Below, in pieces: positions 10,897-20,689 of a DNA stretch of 64,000 nucleotides; the stretch's first letter is position 1; every line of letters begins with the position of its first letter. The notes below the pieces were generated by a model. It had not been told where the DNA came from and did not search any database. It was given only the letters and a program-made list of their open reading frames with translations. Origin of the DNA: Hexactinellida sp. DTS-2022 (taxonomy: Eukaryota; Porifera; Hexactinellida); assembly GCA_028753945.1 (NCBI GenBank), contig JAPNXP010000012.1, positions 2,542,001 to 2,606,000 on the forward strand, in the 5' to 3' direction. Both the position numbers and the translations under genes were made by a program.

Positions 10897-11147
10897 CTAA
10901 ACAGAAATAATTATAGATATAACTAAAAAGATTAATTGAAGATTATATTTAATACCTACTTATCAATAAATAATGTATAAATATATCTTATTTTAGTAAA
11001 AGATATTGATAATACTAATACTAATGGAGTATACAGTCAACTCCGCTTAATATAGCCACCGGTTAATCGGTTTCTCCGCTTAATCGGGTCAAAACAACCT
11101 GGTCCCGAGGTGGCTCTATTAAGCGGAGTCGACTGTAATATAATTAC
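10897..11147 (-). other. Spliceosomal intron in the Helentron gene
   Basis: On the minus strand CAG|GTAATT at 11147 and TTTCTGTTTAG| ending at 10897 are good donor and acceptor sites. Joining them keeps the frame: exon 1 ends KHDFVKQ and exon 2 begins VFLYEKVN. The intron contains a 102-bp MITE at 11034-11135, so the intron was originally about 150 bp. Confidence 0.8.
11034..11135. mobile_element. TA-flanked pogo-like MITE in the Helentron intron
   Basis: Ends CAGTCAACTCCGCTTAATA and TTAAGCGGAGTCGACTG, flanked by TA on both sides. Close relative of the 184-bp copy at 38952-39135. Sitting inside an intron, it need not have damaged the host element. Confidence 0.92.
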
Positions 11148-12284
11148 CTGTTTGACGAAATCATGTTTGCACACATTCGTTGAAACAAGTTTTTCTCTCT
11201 TAAGAATCACAACTGTTTTCCTGAAATGGAGACATCCACAGCAAGAACAAACAAAAGTTGGGGCTTCAGCTATCTCAGATAGATATTTGAGAATAACTGA
11301 CTTAAGTGCACCTTGCATAATCCTATACCTATCTAACTCAGCTAGGTTGTGTTTTATTTTCTCTTTAGAGTCTATCCGTTTCACGGAAACAAGCTTTAGC
11401 TGGCGTTCATTATATTTCGCCCTCTCAGCTGGATCCTTGAGCTTATTTGCAACAGACGCATTATGTTTTGCCCTCTCCACTGGATCCTTGAGCTTATCTG
11501 CAATAGAGGCATTATGTTTAGCCTATCAGCAGGATCCTTGAGCTTATCTGCAACAGCGGCATTATGTTTAGCCCTCTCAGCTGGATCCTTGAGCTTATCT
11601 GCAACAGCGGATTATGTTTAGCCCTCTCAGCTGGATCCTTGAGCTTATCTGCGATAGAGGTATTATGTTTAGCCCTCTCAGCAGGATCCTTGAGCTTATC
11701 TGCAACAGATGCATTATGTTTTGCCCTCTTAGCTGGATCCTGAAATTATCTGCAACAGATGCATTATGTTTTTCCTTCTCAGCTGGATCCTGGAGCATAT
11801 CTGCAACAGATGCATTATGTTTAGCCCTCTTAGCTGGATTCTTGAGAGTATTTCTCGTTCTCTTCAACGCATCACTATTATGTCTCGCTCTTGTTTCAGG
11901 ATCTTCAAGAGCTTTCTGACACTCGCAAGTCTTGTTTCGTTTTCATTATCACGAAACTCTGTATCATCCGTTCTCCTCTTTTTAATAGCATCTCTCTTTG
12001 AATTCTTAGTAGCTCTATACGCTTTCCTCTTACGAGACTTAGGAGTAGAAATCGGTGTGTCCTTGCTAGGAGTAGCACAGCTAGAGGAGCACTGGCTAGA
12101 CAGCCCGAGATCATTCATCGGTACAACCTGAGAAGAAATCGGAGTACGCTGAACGTCCTGACTTAGACCAGTTCCCTTTTCAGATAAACGAATCTTCGTT
12201 AGTCTCTCCTTGTGAACATATCTGTATTTCCATTGGACTCAATTCTCGGAAAGTAGAATCAATTGGTCCTTGATTTGAAATATC
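11148..12284 (-). pseudogene. Helentron N-terminal exon with charged repeats
   Basis: Starts near 12284 (MDISNQGPIDSTFRELSPME in one frame, with a frameshift near 12185). It continues with a basic region (PKSRKRKAYRATKNSKRDAI, about 12020-12075), about nine tandem copies of a lysine/alanine-rich repeat, and a Cys-rich block FVCSCCGCLHFRKTVV near 11210-11265 that resembles the zinc-binding start of Helitron proteins. It ends at a splice donor. Frames slip at least three times within the repeats. Confidence 0.82.
11430..11850 (-). repeat. 45-bp coding tandem repeat (NASVADKLKDPAERAKH)
   Basis: About nine units of 42-48 bp read on the minus strand as variants of HNASVADKLKDPAERAK. Length differences between units cause the frameshifts. 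The unit is rich in Lys, Ala and Asp and predicted to be helical, so the array would form a long charged helix or coiled coil. Confidence 0.88.
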
Positions 12285-12293
12285 CATAGGATC

Positions 12294-13321
12294 CAAAGGT
12301 GGGCACAGTTAATCAAAAAGTTAACTTCGTTAATCGTTAATCCGTTAATACGTTAAAAATGTAACGTTACAGTTAATTTATATTATACAAACAACAACAA
12401 AATGAGTTTTTTTTCCATAAGAAATCTCAAAAAGTGATCTAACTACAAAATGTTCCTTTGTTGGGTCATTCAAGCTAAGATATATGCTAGCACAACCTTT
12501 ATAACGTATAATCAGCGAATAATAAGGGAAATAAGTTGTTTAAGGGATGTTGACAGGAATGTTTACAAATATAGATATAAGATTCAAATTCACATTATTG
12601 AAAATCAAAAAGAAAATAAACGGTCAAAAGGATTTAAACAATAATAATTTGTATTCATACATTCAAGGTTCTAGCACGATAATAATATTTGTAGATGCTT
12701 CAACATTGATGTTTACATAAAACGATATTAATTTACATTTTATGGAGGTGTTAAACTCAGTAACTATAAAATAAGTAATGAAATATACAACTTATGATCA
12801 TTATGAGAGAAATAGAATATACAAATTCTGATTTAAAGAATTGAATACCACATGGTCGAATTACTATAGGTGCTTATTTTCTAACCGTTGCGATTATTTT
12901 CCACTGAAATACAGTCGCATTCCCATTTGTTCCACTTGTACTACAAGTGGCACGTGGCAGGGACACGTATTCATGGATATTGGAAAAAAATGACTTAAAA
13001 TCGCAAGTTTATGAAGTTTATAACTATAGCAAGATATTTAAAGTCTTCAAAAATAGGTTAAACAGCCGTTAATACGCTACAAGAAACATATTGTGTGTGG
13101 GATAAAATACCTGTTGTTCAAAAACATTTGTTCGGTTATGTAATAGAAATTATAAAGAATTCATAATTGCGTTAACGGACTATTAACGGACTTGTAAATG
13201 TAACGGAAGTTAATTAAGTCCGTTAACGATTTCAAAGTTAACTTAAAAGTTAATCGTTAACGAAAAATTAAACTTCCGTTAATTAACGATTAACGGATTG
13301 ACGGATTAGTGCCCAGCTTTG
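12294..13321. mobile_element. hAT-type MITE, 1.03 kb, GTTAACG-rich
   Basis: Ends CAAAGGTGGGCAC and GTGCCCAGCTTTG with an 8-bp duplication matching at 7 of 8 bases (ATAGGATC 12286-12293, ATAGTATC 13322-13329). Both subterminal regions are arrays of GTTAATCGTTAACG. The interior (12645-12730) matches 40852-40940, and a block near 12930 matches the ACAAGTGGC repeat family, so it has itself received insertions. It sits just upstream of the Helentron coding start. Confidence 0.85.
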
Positions 13322-13329
13322 ATAGTATC

Positions 13330-13786
13330 TAAAATAATATAGGGTAGTAATTTCACTGGGTAGTATAAGGTAATAATGGACGTTGCTTTGTGATTATTTA
13401 TTAAATTAATGGAATATAAAAGTAATTTGTATTGTTTGACATAGGATAATGCTAGTTAGTACAGTATTGAAAAATAAATTCCGCACAGCGTCGTATTTGA
13501 AAAAATAAATGGCCAATAAACAAAAATTTATACTAAAAAACCTCACAGAGGGGATAGGAGTGTGCTTGTTCTGGTTGGCACAGCCGCACCCAATTTTAGT
13601 TCCCACCAAACTTTTGATAGTAATGTATTGTAGGTACAGGGATAAATCTTTAATTAATGTTCCCAATTGTAAAGAATTCACACAAGAATAAGTATTAATA
13701 AACATTATTAGAATGATATAATTGAAATCATCATCACTGTAAAATGTTCCATGTGTTTCATTGTAATTGATTTGAAACGGGCGCAT
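13330..13786. other. No recognisable feature
   Basis: AT-rich spacer between the 1 kb MITE and the MULE. A 126-codon hydrophobic frame on the minus strand (13406-13786) has only compositional bias and no motif I recognise. Confidence 0.5.
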
Positions 13787-13945
13787 GCAATTGTTCGAAT
13801 TTTGAAGTTGTCAATTGTTCGAATTTGTCATGTTGTCAATTGTTCGACTCTATTTTAGAGGAGTTGTCAATTGTTCGACTCTATTTGAGAGGAATTGTCA
13901 ATTGTTCGACTCTATTTGAGAGGAATTGTCAATTGGACTCTATTT
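13787..13945 (+). repeat. MULE left terminal repeat array
   Basis: Four to five units of GTTGTCAATTGTTCGA with alternating CTCTATTTGAGAGGAA spacers. The same array lies inverted at 17340-17493. Regular spacing of about 35 bp suggests a series of transposase-binding sites. Confidence 0.85.
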
Positions 13946-14250
13946 GGAACAGATTTAGTTGTTATTTTATGAATGTAATTCTATATTATTATACTAATTT
14001 TGTTTGGTTTTGAATCAAATACTGTTTAAAATAGGAAAAAGATTTGTTAGGATTTGCACCGTAATTCTGTATTATTTCACCTAATTAGTTTGGTTTTGAA
14101 TCTAATACTGTTTAAAATAGGAAAAAATGTCGTTAGGATTTGCATGTACATGAATGAAGCAAAACAACAGCATCAATTTATCGAATACTATAAATAGTGT
14201 ATATGATTCGGTTTGTTAACTTTAATTTATTTAATCTGGTGATCTCTTAA

Positions 14251-15190
14251 ATGGAATACGAGTTAGATACTTACAAGCATATTAGAGGCAAAATATATAC
14301 AACAGATGATCACAAATATCTTAAATATAAAGTGAAGGAAAACAAAGCTTACATTAAATGCGTTTTTTCAGAAAAGGCTGTCGAGCTACTGCTAAGCTAA
14401 ACATGAGCACAAATTTGATAACTCCTATTTTAAACCATAATCACACATTATCAGAATACCACTCAGAATCCTATAGGTTAAAATCAAAATGCAAGAGTAT
14501 TGCCAAATCTTCCCAAGAAAACATCAGAAAAGTATTTGATGACGAAACACGTGAAGATCCTGCTACTTGTGAGGTATCATTTAAAGAATGCGAATTAACT
14601 ATGTATAGATCTAGGAGAATTACACAACCAATTATTTCAACTACTGCTTTCGAGTTTTCGGAGATTTTAGCAACCACATCTTTTTGGACAATTCCACAAA
14701 AGCACAGTCATAGGTATAAATAATCAAATTGCTATAATCTGTTTTTCGTATACGATGAAGGACATATTAACTCGAATCAGTAATATTCAGTTTGACGGAA
14801 CCTTCTTTGCAATTCCGAATCAATTCTATCAGCTCTGGACGCTCTTTGTAACATATTACAATCATATTCTGCAAGCCTTATGACAGGTAAAGAAGGACAA
14901 CTCTATACAGCAGTGTTAGACAGAATAAGTAGTCTCATTCAGCAGTTTCACCACAAACTATGTATGTCCGATTGGGAACCGGCTCCAAGCAACTCAATGA
15001 AAGAAGTATACCCAAATGTCAAGATATATGGTTGCTGGTTTCATTTCACACAATGTATATGGACTAAAACTCAAAAACTAGGACTTCAGAGAACATCAAG
15101 AGCTAGCAACAAACATTCGACAATTGATGGCAATAACATTTCTTCCAGCATGTCATATTTTGTCAACATTTACCTTCCTTGAATCTCCGA
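14251..15190 (+). pseudogene. MULE transposase: FLYWCH finger and catalytic domain
   Basis: Begins MEYELDTYKHIRGKIYTTDD. The FLYWCH zinc finger follows (KYLKYKVKENKAYIKCVF, then after a frameshift near 14385 GCRATAKLN and NHNHTL). The catalytic core shows IQFDGTFFAIPNQFYQLW (first Asp, about 14790), LMTGKEGQLYTAVLDR, CMSDWEPAPSNSMKEVYP (second Asp) and YGCWFHFTQCIWTKTQKLGL, the CxxxH signature of MULEs. At least three frameshifts or stops. The enzyme cuts and pastes the element between its terminal repeats. Confidence 0.9.
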
Positions 15191-15699
15191 CAACTCTGCC
15201 AGCTGCTGAAGAAATTAAATTAGAGAAATTAAAAAAGTACTTCAGAAAGAGCTGGATAGGACACATATGCCCTGAAGAATAATCAATTTTTGACGCGCCT
15301 GTCTCAGCAAATAATGGAGCAGAAAGTTTTCATTCTAAACTGAAAAGGAGAGTTAAGTGTGGACATCCAAGAGTTTGGAATTTTATGAATATTTTAAATG
15401 AAATCATCATTGACACAGATAATGAAATTGGAAGGTTATGCTCTGGCAAAGAAATCAGCAGAACAAGAAAAAGGATGAACATTCTCAATGCTGAACGTCG
15501 TACTGCATGTAAGCTTAGATTAACGACAAGAAGTTATAATCCTAGGGAATATTTGGAAGCCAACAGTCATACTATTGGAAGGGTTACCACTGTGAACCAT
15601 ACCAATGATTCTGAAGAGTCTAACGAATCTGATGAAGAAAATATAGTTACTGACAATCAGAATAATTGTGTAGTTTGTCTCACTATCCCAGAGTTGCAC
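15191..15699 (+). pseudogene. MULE transposase C-terminal region and first half of RING finger
   Basis: Reads APVSANNGAESFHSKLKRRV, a typical MULE block, followed by a charged, poorly conserved stretch rich in Ser, Asn and Glu (about 15590-15660). It ends with NNCVVCLTIPELH, the first Cys-x-x-Cys of a RING finger. The coding frame is then cut by the GC-rich insertion. Confidence 0.85.
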
Positions 15700-15854
15700 G
15701 TGGGGCGGGCCGAGTTTAATTATCGGACCGCGGGCCTTGCGGGCCGATAATCTTTATGCGGGCCGTTGGCCCGCAACACCCTGCAATAGGCCCGCACAAT
15801 ACGTTATACTCAACAACGGTCAGGACAGTCAAGTAGTTCAATGACCAATTAACC

Positions 15855-16009
15855 CAGTGGTTCTCAACTTTTCAAATTAACGGACCCCTGGTGGTATGAA
15901 AATATATCTTACGACCCAAAACATATAATAAGCGACCCAAAACATGTACAAAGCATATGATACTATTATCGAGTGGGTACCGCGGCGGACCCCAGGTTGA
16001 GAACCACTG
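15855..16009. mobile_element. hAT-type MITE, 155 bp
   Basis: Ends CAGTGGTTCTCAAC and GTTGAGAACCACTG with a perfect 8-bp duplication AATTAACC (15847-15854 and 16010-16017). Same end type as the copies at 1824-2133 and 42113-42255, with unrelated interiors. Confidence 0.95.
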
Positions 16010-16127
16010 AATTAACCCAACATAAACTTTAGCGATTTACCCCAGTTTACTGTAATTACTATCTTCAGCTCATAACTCCTTGTTATGTGTTTGCTGTTTG
16101 TTAAACCAGGGTTATGCCTTGATTCAG

Positions 16128-16196
16128 GGGCGTAGCCAGGGGGGGAGGGGGGACTAAGGGGGCCATGCCCCTCCCCCCCCATGAAATATCTGCTCA
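16128..16196. mobile_element. hAT-type MITE end fragment
   Basis: CAGGGGCGTAGCCAGGGGGG is a common hAT MITE terminus. A matching second end was not found nearby. Confidence 0.45.
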
Positions 16197-16207
16197 TTAG
16201 TTACAAT

Positions 16208-16641
16208 CAGTGGCGGCGCCAGGGGGGGCACGTGCCCCCCCACGGGAAAATGGTGTCCCCCCGCCAGGGGGGGACACTTTTCAGATATTTTTAGAGAAAT
16301 GTGAACAATATTGAATATGAACAACAAGATTCAATCAGAGTATTCAAACATGAATGCCCAATCAATGTTAAGTGTTAAATGCAACAGTGTTATTACATTT
16401 GTAGTGCTCTGATAGATGAATCTACATGAGATGGCCAAAGCTGGTGGTCCTGCTGCTAAGCGTGCTCGCGTCCAGGGCCACCCGGCGGAGGGAGCAGCTA
16501 AGGTGAACTGGGCAATTATGTGGATTCTCGAGTCTCGACGCAACTATGATTCCTGCGTTTTTTAATAAAAGGTGTGCCCCCCCTGGGTCCAGGTTTGCCC
16601 ATCTGGTGCCCCCCAGCGGCGGCGCCCTGGCGCCGCCACTG
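16208..16641. mobile_element. hAT-type MITE, 434 bp
   Basis: Ends CAGTGGCGGCGCCAGGG and CTGGCGCCGCCACTG with a perfect 8-bp duplication GTTACAAT (16200-16207 and 16642-16649). Subterminal regions carry runs of C or G of seven or more. Confidence 0.95.
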
Positions 16642-16817
16642 GTTACAATTGTATATATATCCAAATCAGTGGCAAACCCAAGGGACTATGGGTTTGGAAG
16701 TACCTTGCCCCCCCCCGAATAAAAAAGATGGAAACGGTACTGCCTTGATTGCATGCATTGAAGTATATTGCGCTTTCCGAGCATTTACAATGTACTTCGT
16801 TATGTAAATTTAAGGGA

Positions 16818-16985
16818 ATACACAAGTCGAAATCGGATTATTTTGTACAATTCTTTTCATGGATAATTCGACAAAATAATCCGATAAGACAAATAAACCC
16901 GGTGGGATATCCATGCAAAATGGTATATATCATATATGTCATAATTTTCCTCGAATATTAGGACAAAATAATCCGATTTCGACTG
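16818..16985. mobile_element. Inverted-repeat element (CGAAATCGGATTATTTTGT)
   Basis: AGTCGAAATCGGATTATTTT near 16827 and its complement near 16960-16980 bound about 160 bp. The right end reads CGACTG followed by TA, which suggests another TA-targeting pogo-like MITE. The left TA is less clear. Confidence 0.6.
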
Positions 16986-17084
16986 TACTTGATTATTTTC
17001 GAGCGGGTTGCGGGGCGGGCCTATTTTTCATATCGGCCCGCGGGCTGCGGGTCAGTTTAACCTAAATGGCGGGCCGCGGGGCAG

Positions 17085-17190
17085 GAAAATTGTTTCGCTG
17101 AGTGTGCTAAAAGAATTGAGGAATTAGGAGATCCTTGTCCAATCTGTCGTACTCAGATCGAAACAAGTTTTCAAATATTTACTAATTAGT
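17085..17190 (+). pseudogene. MULE transposase, second half of RING finger
   Basis: Reads ENCFAECAKRIEELG, then DPCPICRTQIETSFQIF and a stop. Together with CVVCL before the insertion this gives the Cys/His spacing of a RING-HC finger. The expected PCGH part is missing, probably lost or displaced at the insertion point. Confidence 0.85.
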
Positions 17191-17339
17191 CATTAGGAGT
17201 AGTGTATCAGTATTTTAAATCTTTTGAAGTCTAGTTTCAGCATTATTGTTAGGAGAGTTGTTGCATTACTATTAAACTAAATATTTCAGTCGATAGTGTT
17301 ACAAATACATACAATTTAAGATATCTGTACCAAAATAGA

Positions 17340-17493
17340 GTTGAACAATTGACAATTCCTCTCAAATAGAGTCGAACAATTGACAATTCCTCTCAATAGA
17401 GTCGAACAGTTGACAACTCCTCTAAAATAGAGTCGAACAACTGACAACATGACAAATTCGAACAATTGACAACATCAAAATTCGAACAATTGC
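17340..17493 (-). repeat. MULE right terminal repeat array
   Basis: Inverted counterpart of 13787-13945: TCGAACAATTGACAA units with CCTCTCAAATAGAG spacers, ending in GAACAATTGC. The two arrays are close in sequence, so the element is not extremely old. Confidence 0.85.
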
Positions 17494-17939
17494 AGCTTCC
17501 CAATATGAAACACGTCTTCACTTAAAAACAAGTAATATAATAATAATAACAGTCAATATTATTAGAGTAGTGGGTAAATTTAGGTTAATGTAATTTTCTT
17601 ATAGTACAGTAAACTATAATGTAATTACAATGGAGAAGATGCTCATTAATGCAAAAAAATAATTAATAGAACAGAGAATTAGTTAGCAATGTATTCATTT
17701 TAATAATTGATAAATTTAAAAACAACTTTAGGCAGGGGCGGATTAAGACTGTGCGGGGCCCTAGGCCATACATTTTGGGGGCCCCCCTAAGACTAAATAC
17801 TTATTAATGATAATACATTTATTTTTTAATATTTTCTTAGATACATAAATCATTACATATCCATCAAATCAACTATTTCAAGCTTTTATTCTTGCTAAGT
17901 CATCAATGATCTCCGATGACTGCATGTTAACTAGTTAAC

Positions 17940-18665
17940 TTATACGAGCCCTTCGATCTCGGTCGCTTTGCGACAGAATGGTGCTACGCACCTCAAATTA
18001 ACGGCCGCTGTGCGGCCTTACTCCTCACACTTTCTACCATGGAAATGGTAGAAAGGAACGTTATGATTTTGGATTTTGATTAATTTGTTTACCTATTTTG
18101 TGTAAACAACAACAATATTCATATTAGAAATCTTCAAACGCGAAATTCGTGTTCAGCATACTTGTTTACCTATTATAACATTTGTTTACCCATTATAAAA
18201 TTTAGAAGTTACTTTATATCTCATATATAAATGCTGTTTCTATTCCCCCATCACTTTAATACAATCCGTACAAACACACACACAAACAAACAAAAACACA
18301 ACAATCGCATACCTGCCAACCGTACAGGGAGTTCTACGATATTGGTTGTTCTGTACAGGCGTACAGGGATTTATTCCATTTGTTCAGGGATTTTTAATTT
18401 ACTAATTATGCGTCAAATAATGCCTAAAAATGTCTACAGTGATGATAGTATATTCTGCCATGGCAGCCATGCATTGATACATATAAGCACAACTGGCTTA
18501 TATATTCATTCAAGCGTATAGGGATTCCCTGTACAGTATATAATTTGGGAGGTGTACAGGGATTTTGGCCAATGTACAGAGGGAAATTGGAGCCCTGACA
18601 GAGATATCACTCAAATAGGTTGGCAGGTATGCAATCGAGATTTAATAATATAGATTACGTACTAT
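17940..18665 (-). mobile_element. Helentron-like non-autonomous element (tentative)
   Basis: On the minus strand it begins ATCTATATTATTAAAT, very like the start of the repeats at 37935 and 49062 (ATCTATACTATTAAAA). It ends in a cluster of short GC hairpins (GGTCGCTTTGCGAC, GGTGCTACGCACC, GGCCGCTGTGCGGCC; 17965-18025), similar to their hairpin ends. Non-coding. The Helentron relationship is inferred from the conserved 5' end and 3' hairpins. Interrupted at 18308-18631. Confidence 0.5.
18308..18631. mobile_element. CATACCTGCC MITE, copy 1 (6-bp duplication)
   Basis: Ends CATACCTGCCAACC and GGTTGGCAGGTATG, flanked by CAATCG on both sides (18302-18307 and 18632-18637). The interior repeats GTACAGGGATT motifs. 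See the other copies at 24969, 31146 and 52636. Confidence 0.9.
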
Positions 18666-19147
18666 ACATAATATACGTTGCCATTTCGAGACATAATTAT
18701 CAAACATTCAGATCACATTAATAATTGACGAAATGTCAAACCAGTCAGAGTTTCTAAACGAAAACTATCATTTAATAATTTAAACAACTTAGCGGGAGTG
18801 AACGATGAATAAATAAAGGATGTATGAAGTACAATCATATCAATGTTATAAAAACGTATATTTAATTTGGTTGCCTTATAAATAGTAGAAATTTGCATGC
18901 ATCAATATCAATTTATAAATTAAAATGAGTAACACTATATCCGATAATAACGGACCCAATATAAATATTAGCATACGTGCTTGACACGATGAGTCCATCT
19001 GCCCAATACATGAAGCCTCATTTTTAATTTTTCAAAAAATTCACCTATACGCCCTCGGAGCCGCTACAAGCGCGGGGCCCCCCAAAAGCGCGGGGCCCTA
19101 GGCCATGGCCTACTTGGCCTATGCGGTAATCCGGCCCTGACCTTAGG

Positions 19148-19701
19148 TGATACAATATGTGTATTTTTAATTAGTAATTCGAGTTATAGAAGAGTCGCGG
19201 CACGACATTAAATTATTTATTACTCCTCTCATAGATAAATTAATTAAATGTATAATCGCTTTGAAATACTTCACAAGAAAATTGCTAACTAAATGACAAT
19301 TTGTTAAATTACCTGTTTCAGAAGATGAGGCATTAGGATCTCTTCCGGTAGGTCAAGGATTTAACTCTACTCCGCCGATCACAAGTAGAATCCTGATTAC
19401 TATCAATAACAGGCAACACGATAGTGCAAATGTTGGATCAGCCTGTTTCGTAATGGGATTGAAACTATGGGGACCATTACATAATGTGGGATCAGTCTGT
19501 TTCGTATGGGATACCATTACATGCTGATCTAATTCTACCTTTTCCTCCCCAGCCTCCAGTTCTTGCTCGCCAAAGCTCGATTGAAATAATATCTATTCAA
19601 ACAAAATTTTAACTAATAAGCGTTTGGAAAGTTATTCAAATATGATAAACTGATTTTATTTATTAAATTATATAAAGAATAGAAAATTTGATACATTAAT
19701 A
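19148..19701. other. No recognisable feature
   Basis: AT-rich spacer. A short segment repeats TGGGATCAGTCTGTTTCGTA near 19432-19510, but nothing codes convincingly. Confidence 0.5.
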
Positions 19702-19801
19702 CAGTGCAATCCCCTATTATCCGAATTTCAAGGGGCCAACCGAAATGTTCGGAGAATCGAGGTGTTCGGATAATTGAATTTCGGAAATTGCGGTCGTACT
19801 G
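19702..19801. mobile_element. TA-flanked pogo-like MITE, 100 bp
   Basis: CAGTGCAATCCCC at the left and GGTCGTACTG at the right, TA on both sides. Interior TTCGGATAATTG and TATCCGAATT motifs pair with each other. Confidence 0.85.
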
Positions 19802-20153
19802 TAATTTACATTATATAAAGAATTGTCGAATTGATAAAATAAAAAAGTAAAATTATTAATCTCACCACTCAGGTAATAAATTATGAAAGAATAAAACAAA
19901 TAATTAAATAATTAATACAATACAACTTACCTCAGAAATGTATGAGCTTTGTTTAGTTGGAAAATAATAAATAGCAAAAATAGCAAAAAATCAATTGAAA
20001 TAATCAATAAGTTAGTCTGAATTTAAAGCCCAAATTTCTGGTACATATAATTAGCAATGAATGCCTAAAAAGGAAACCTGTTTGTGCAAGGTAATTTGTG
20101 TGAAGCAACAATCTGAAGTTAACAAGTTGAAATAGAAGCCTATTATATAGCTA

Positions 20154-20667
20154 CAGTGGAACCCCGCGTATCGGGGCACCTCCGTCCAAGCGCTCAGCGC
20201 CCCGATACGAGGGAGTGCCCCGATATGCGGGGTTCTAAGAGAACTCCAATATGTTTGGTTAAAACAATTAAGTTAGCACCTACACAACAAATCATACACA
20301 TATAGTCAAAACCTAGAGCTAAGGCTGATATTTAACTTAAGCAGTACTACATATTACAATTTCACATTATACTTTACCTACTCTAGGAGTCACAAATCTA
20401 TGATATTCAAGGAATTTCTTTTTTGAAAAACTCCCCCGATTACCTCAGCACGAGTCTCTAGCGTGAGTGGGTGACGCTTAGCGGCCATTACAAAGAATAC
20501 TAAGCTGATCATAAGTAAAAGCATGTTACTCAAGAGAAATAATCTTCGGTGGTGTGCCCCGATAAGTGAATGGCGCCCCGATACGCGGGGTTATTTTGAA
20601 TGGGAAAAAACCAAATTCCCAACCGACTGCCCCGATACGCGAGTGCCAGATACGCGGGGTTCCACTG
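20154..20667. mobile_element. TA-flanked pogo-like MITE, 514 bp
   Basis: Ends CAGTGGAACCCCGCGTATC and GATACGCGGGGTTCCACTG are perfect inverted repeats flanked by TA. Subterminal CCCCGATACG motifs recur near both ends. The CAGTGGAACC start is typical of Tigger-like families. Confidence 0.95.
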
Positions 20668-20689
20668 TATTCGATCTCATAAGTAGAAT

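Larger units (their letters stand above)
3356..12284 (-). mobile_element. Helentron (Helitron-like rolling-circle transposon), decayed
   Basis: Reading on the minus strand the order is: lysine-rich tandem-repeat N-terminus with a Cys-rich motif, DUF6570-like region, Rep nuclease with an HUH (H-V-H) motif and a later tyrosine motif, Pif1-like helicase, an endonuclease/exonuclease/phosphatase-fold domain, and an OTU-type cysteine protease. Rep plus helicase defines Helitrons; the added endonuclease and OTU domains are typical of animal Helentrons. The coding frame is split by insertions (4315-4480, 7259-8542, one MITE in the intron) and by frameshifts and stops. True termini were not located. 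The boundaries given are those of recognisable coding sequence. Confidence 0.93.
15700..17084. mobile_element. GC-rich inverted-repeat element inside the MULE
   Basis: Both ends are unusually GC-rich and inversely related (GGGGCGGGCCGAGTTTAAT and GCGGGCCGATA on the left; TATCGGCCCGC and GGCGGGCCGCGGGGCAG on the right). It lies exactly between the two halves of the RING finger. No clean duplication was identified, probably because the end positions are uncertain by several bases. It carries several further MITEs. Non-coding. Confidence 0.7.
13787..17493 (+). mobile_element. MULE-type DNA transposon with tandem-repeat termini
   Basis: Both ends consist of inverted arrays of GTTGTCAATTGTTCGA units (13787-13945 and 17340-17493), alternating with CTCTATTTGAGAGG. 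Between them lies a plus-strand transposase with FLYWCH finger, MULE catalytic domain and C-terminal RING finger. No convincing target duplication was found outside the ends. A GC-rich element (about 15700-17084) interrupts the RING finger. Confidence 0.85.
17733..19139. mobile_element. hAT-type element, 1.4 kb, with nested insertions
   Basis: Ends CAGGGGCGGATTA and TAATCCGGCCCTG with an 8-bp duplication matching at 7 of 8 bases (ACTTTAGG 17725-17732, ACCTTAGG 19140-19147). Internal GGGGCCC and CCTAGGCC motifs are mirrored near both ends. No transposase is left. Its centre is taken up by a Helentron-like element that in turn holds a MITE. Confidence 0.85.

Noticed and set aside
11110-12131. 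Several plus-strand frames rich in Leu, Ser and Cys
   Set aside because: They are the reverse side of the lysine-rich tandem repeat of the Helentron N-terminus.
13406-13786. 126-codon hydrophobic minus-strand frame
   Set aside because: Composition is that of AT-rich DNA (Ile, Phe, Leu) with no motif; no paralogue or flanking signal.
13787-13945. Regularly spaced repeats as a CRISPR-like array
   Set aside because: Spacers are themselves repeated and the array is mirrored at the other end of a transposase-encoding element in a eukaryotic sequence.
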